From assembly GCA_039590215.1 (NCBI GenBank), contig JBDHFX010000034.1:1-15093 (forward strand): a stretch of DNA of 15,093 nucleotides, written 5' to 3'. The notes under the pieces were generated by a model. It was not told the DNA's origin. It did not search any database and was given only the letters and a program-made list of their open reading frames with translations. Position 1 is the stretch's first letter. Every line of letters begins with the position of its first letter. A program made the translations under genes and the position numbers. This stretch comes from CAMYLR01 sp039590215 (GTDB lineage: Bacteria; Gemmatimonadota; Gemmatimonadetes; JACCXV01; JAHWKZ01). Positions 14,425-15,093 of the stretch are shown piece by piece.

Positions 14425-15093
14425 ATCGGTGACTCCCGAGGGGTTAAAGACAGTCTACAAAGGTTTCAACTTGGTGGGTCAAGAACTGATCGAGCGGCTG
14501 CAGACGTTTCGCGAGCATGGCGTGTACATTTTGGGCTCCTTCATTTTCGGCCTTTCCTCCGATCGCCCCGGGACCTTCGACGCCACACTGGACTTGGCGG
14601 ACAAAGCCGATCTGGCCTTCGCTCAATTCGTGTCGCTTTCGGTTTTCCCAGGCACGATCGACTTCAAGAATTGGGAAGAGGATTGTCCCGATGCCAATAT
14701 CGAGGTCGACGGAGTGCCATTGAAGCGGTACTGGCTGATTCCTTCCATGAAACGGCCCAAGCTGTACACGCCGCATCCAACCATGACGGCGGAAGAGATC
14801 CGGCAGGGCAGCCAGGGGGTCTGGGATTCTTTTTACAGCCTGCGCTTGGTTTGGAAGCGTTCTCGGATCTGTCCCACGGTGCGCTCGCGGCTGGCTTTTC
14901 TCTTCCTTTCCAAACTCTACCGGCAGATGTACGCCAACACTGGAATCGCCACCGACAGCGCCAGGGTCACCCGCTCCACGCAGTGGGCCCGCCTGTTGGC
15001 GAAACCGTGCCGCCGGCTGTTCAAGTCCGGCCCCATGCCCGACCTTCAAGTCCCGGAACCGCCTGACTTGCCAGTCCCGGAACTGCCGCTGCC
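14420..15093 (+). pseudogene. C-terminal fragment of the same radical SAM protein, in another frame, running off the window
   Basis: Bases 14420-15091 are open in a frame different from the upstream piece. Homology resumes at ESVTPEGLKTVYKGFNLVGQ and continues with GVYILGSFIFGLSSDRPGTF, AQFVSLSVFPGTIDF and YTPHPTMTAEEIRQG, which is the second half of the radical SAM barrel and the tail of the same family. The last visible residues are a Pro-rich repeat (VPEPPDLPVPELP). No start with a ribosome site precedes it; GTG 14429 is the nearest candidate. The two fragments abut within a few bases, so they derive from a single gene that has lost an internal piece whose length is not a multiple of three. 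An assembly error is the main alternative. Confidence 0.8.

Noticed and set aside
14444..15049. A 201-codon minus-strand frame over the radical SAM C-terminal half
   Set aside because: The plus strand here clearly continues radical SAM homology, so the antisense frame is a shadow made visible by the broken gene.
1..15093. CRISPR array, IS element, integrase, att sites or a defence cassette
   Set aside because: No regularly spaced repeats, transposase motifs or terminal inverted repeats were found. Gene content is metabolic, transport and envelope.

Overview
The window looks like chromosomal DNA of a GC-rich Gram-negative bacterium. It carries a signal-peptide-bearing outer-membrane barrel, a lipobox protein, a YadG/YadH-type ABC exporter and the LemA/M48 pairing. 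These fit Pseudomonadota or a neighbouring phylum, but the sequence alone does not settle the taxon. I see no rRNA, tRNA, CRISPR array, insertion sequence or prophage block. Genes are densely packed with very short spacers, several 4-11 bp overlaps, and frequent GTG/TTG starts.

Layout, left to right. Bases 1-357 (-): the N-terminal part of a DUF4870 membrane protein. 557-1069 (+): a small outer-membrane beta-barrel. 1088-2917 (-): an M61/PDZ-type lipoprotein peptidase homologue whose HExxH glutamate is histidine. 2978-3182: back-to-back promoters and a strongly structured transcript ending in a hairpin, a candidate small RNA. 3183-3707 (-): a phage-type deoxynucleoside monophosphate kinase. 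3751-5473 (+): a yadG-yadH-like ABC-2 export pair. 5483-7490 (-): a compact operon lemA - M48-like membrane protein - two-helix membrane protein. The M48 motif HExxH reads QExxQ. 7693-9344 (+): two overlapping tandem paralogues of an exported, LolA-like-looking protein. 9341-12387 (-): guaB, an NSS-family Na+/amino-acid symporter, and a 41-residue MetS-like subunit, read from a near-consensus promoter. 12512-13651 (+): a bacterial homologue of archaeo-eukaryotic release factors (eRF1/Vms1-like). 13681-15093 (+): a B12-binding-type radical SAM gene broken by a frame change that also appears to have lost an internal segment.

There is no obvious single mobile or defence system. The most unusual signal is that three unrelated hydrolase-type proteins keep the family fold but differ at the catalytic position: M61 HHxxH, M48 QExxQ, and the release-factor loop GWAE in place of a Gln-bearing loop. 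A fourth enzyme, the radical SAM protein, is physically broken. The LemA/pseudo-M48/two-helix operon and the candidate RNA with a CCUCCU loop are the parts that best merit experimental follow-up. Family assignments come from recognising motifs by eye; no database search or structure prediction was run.
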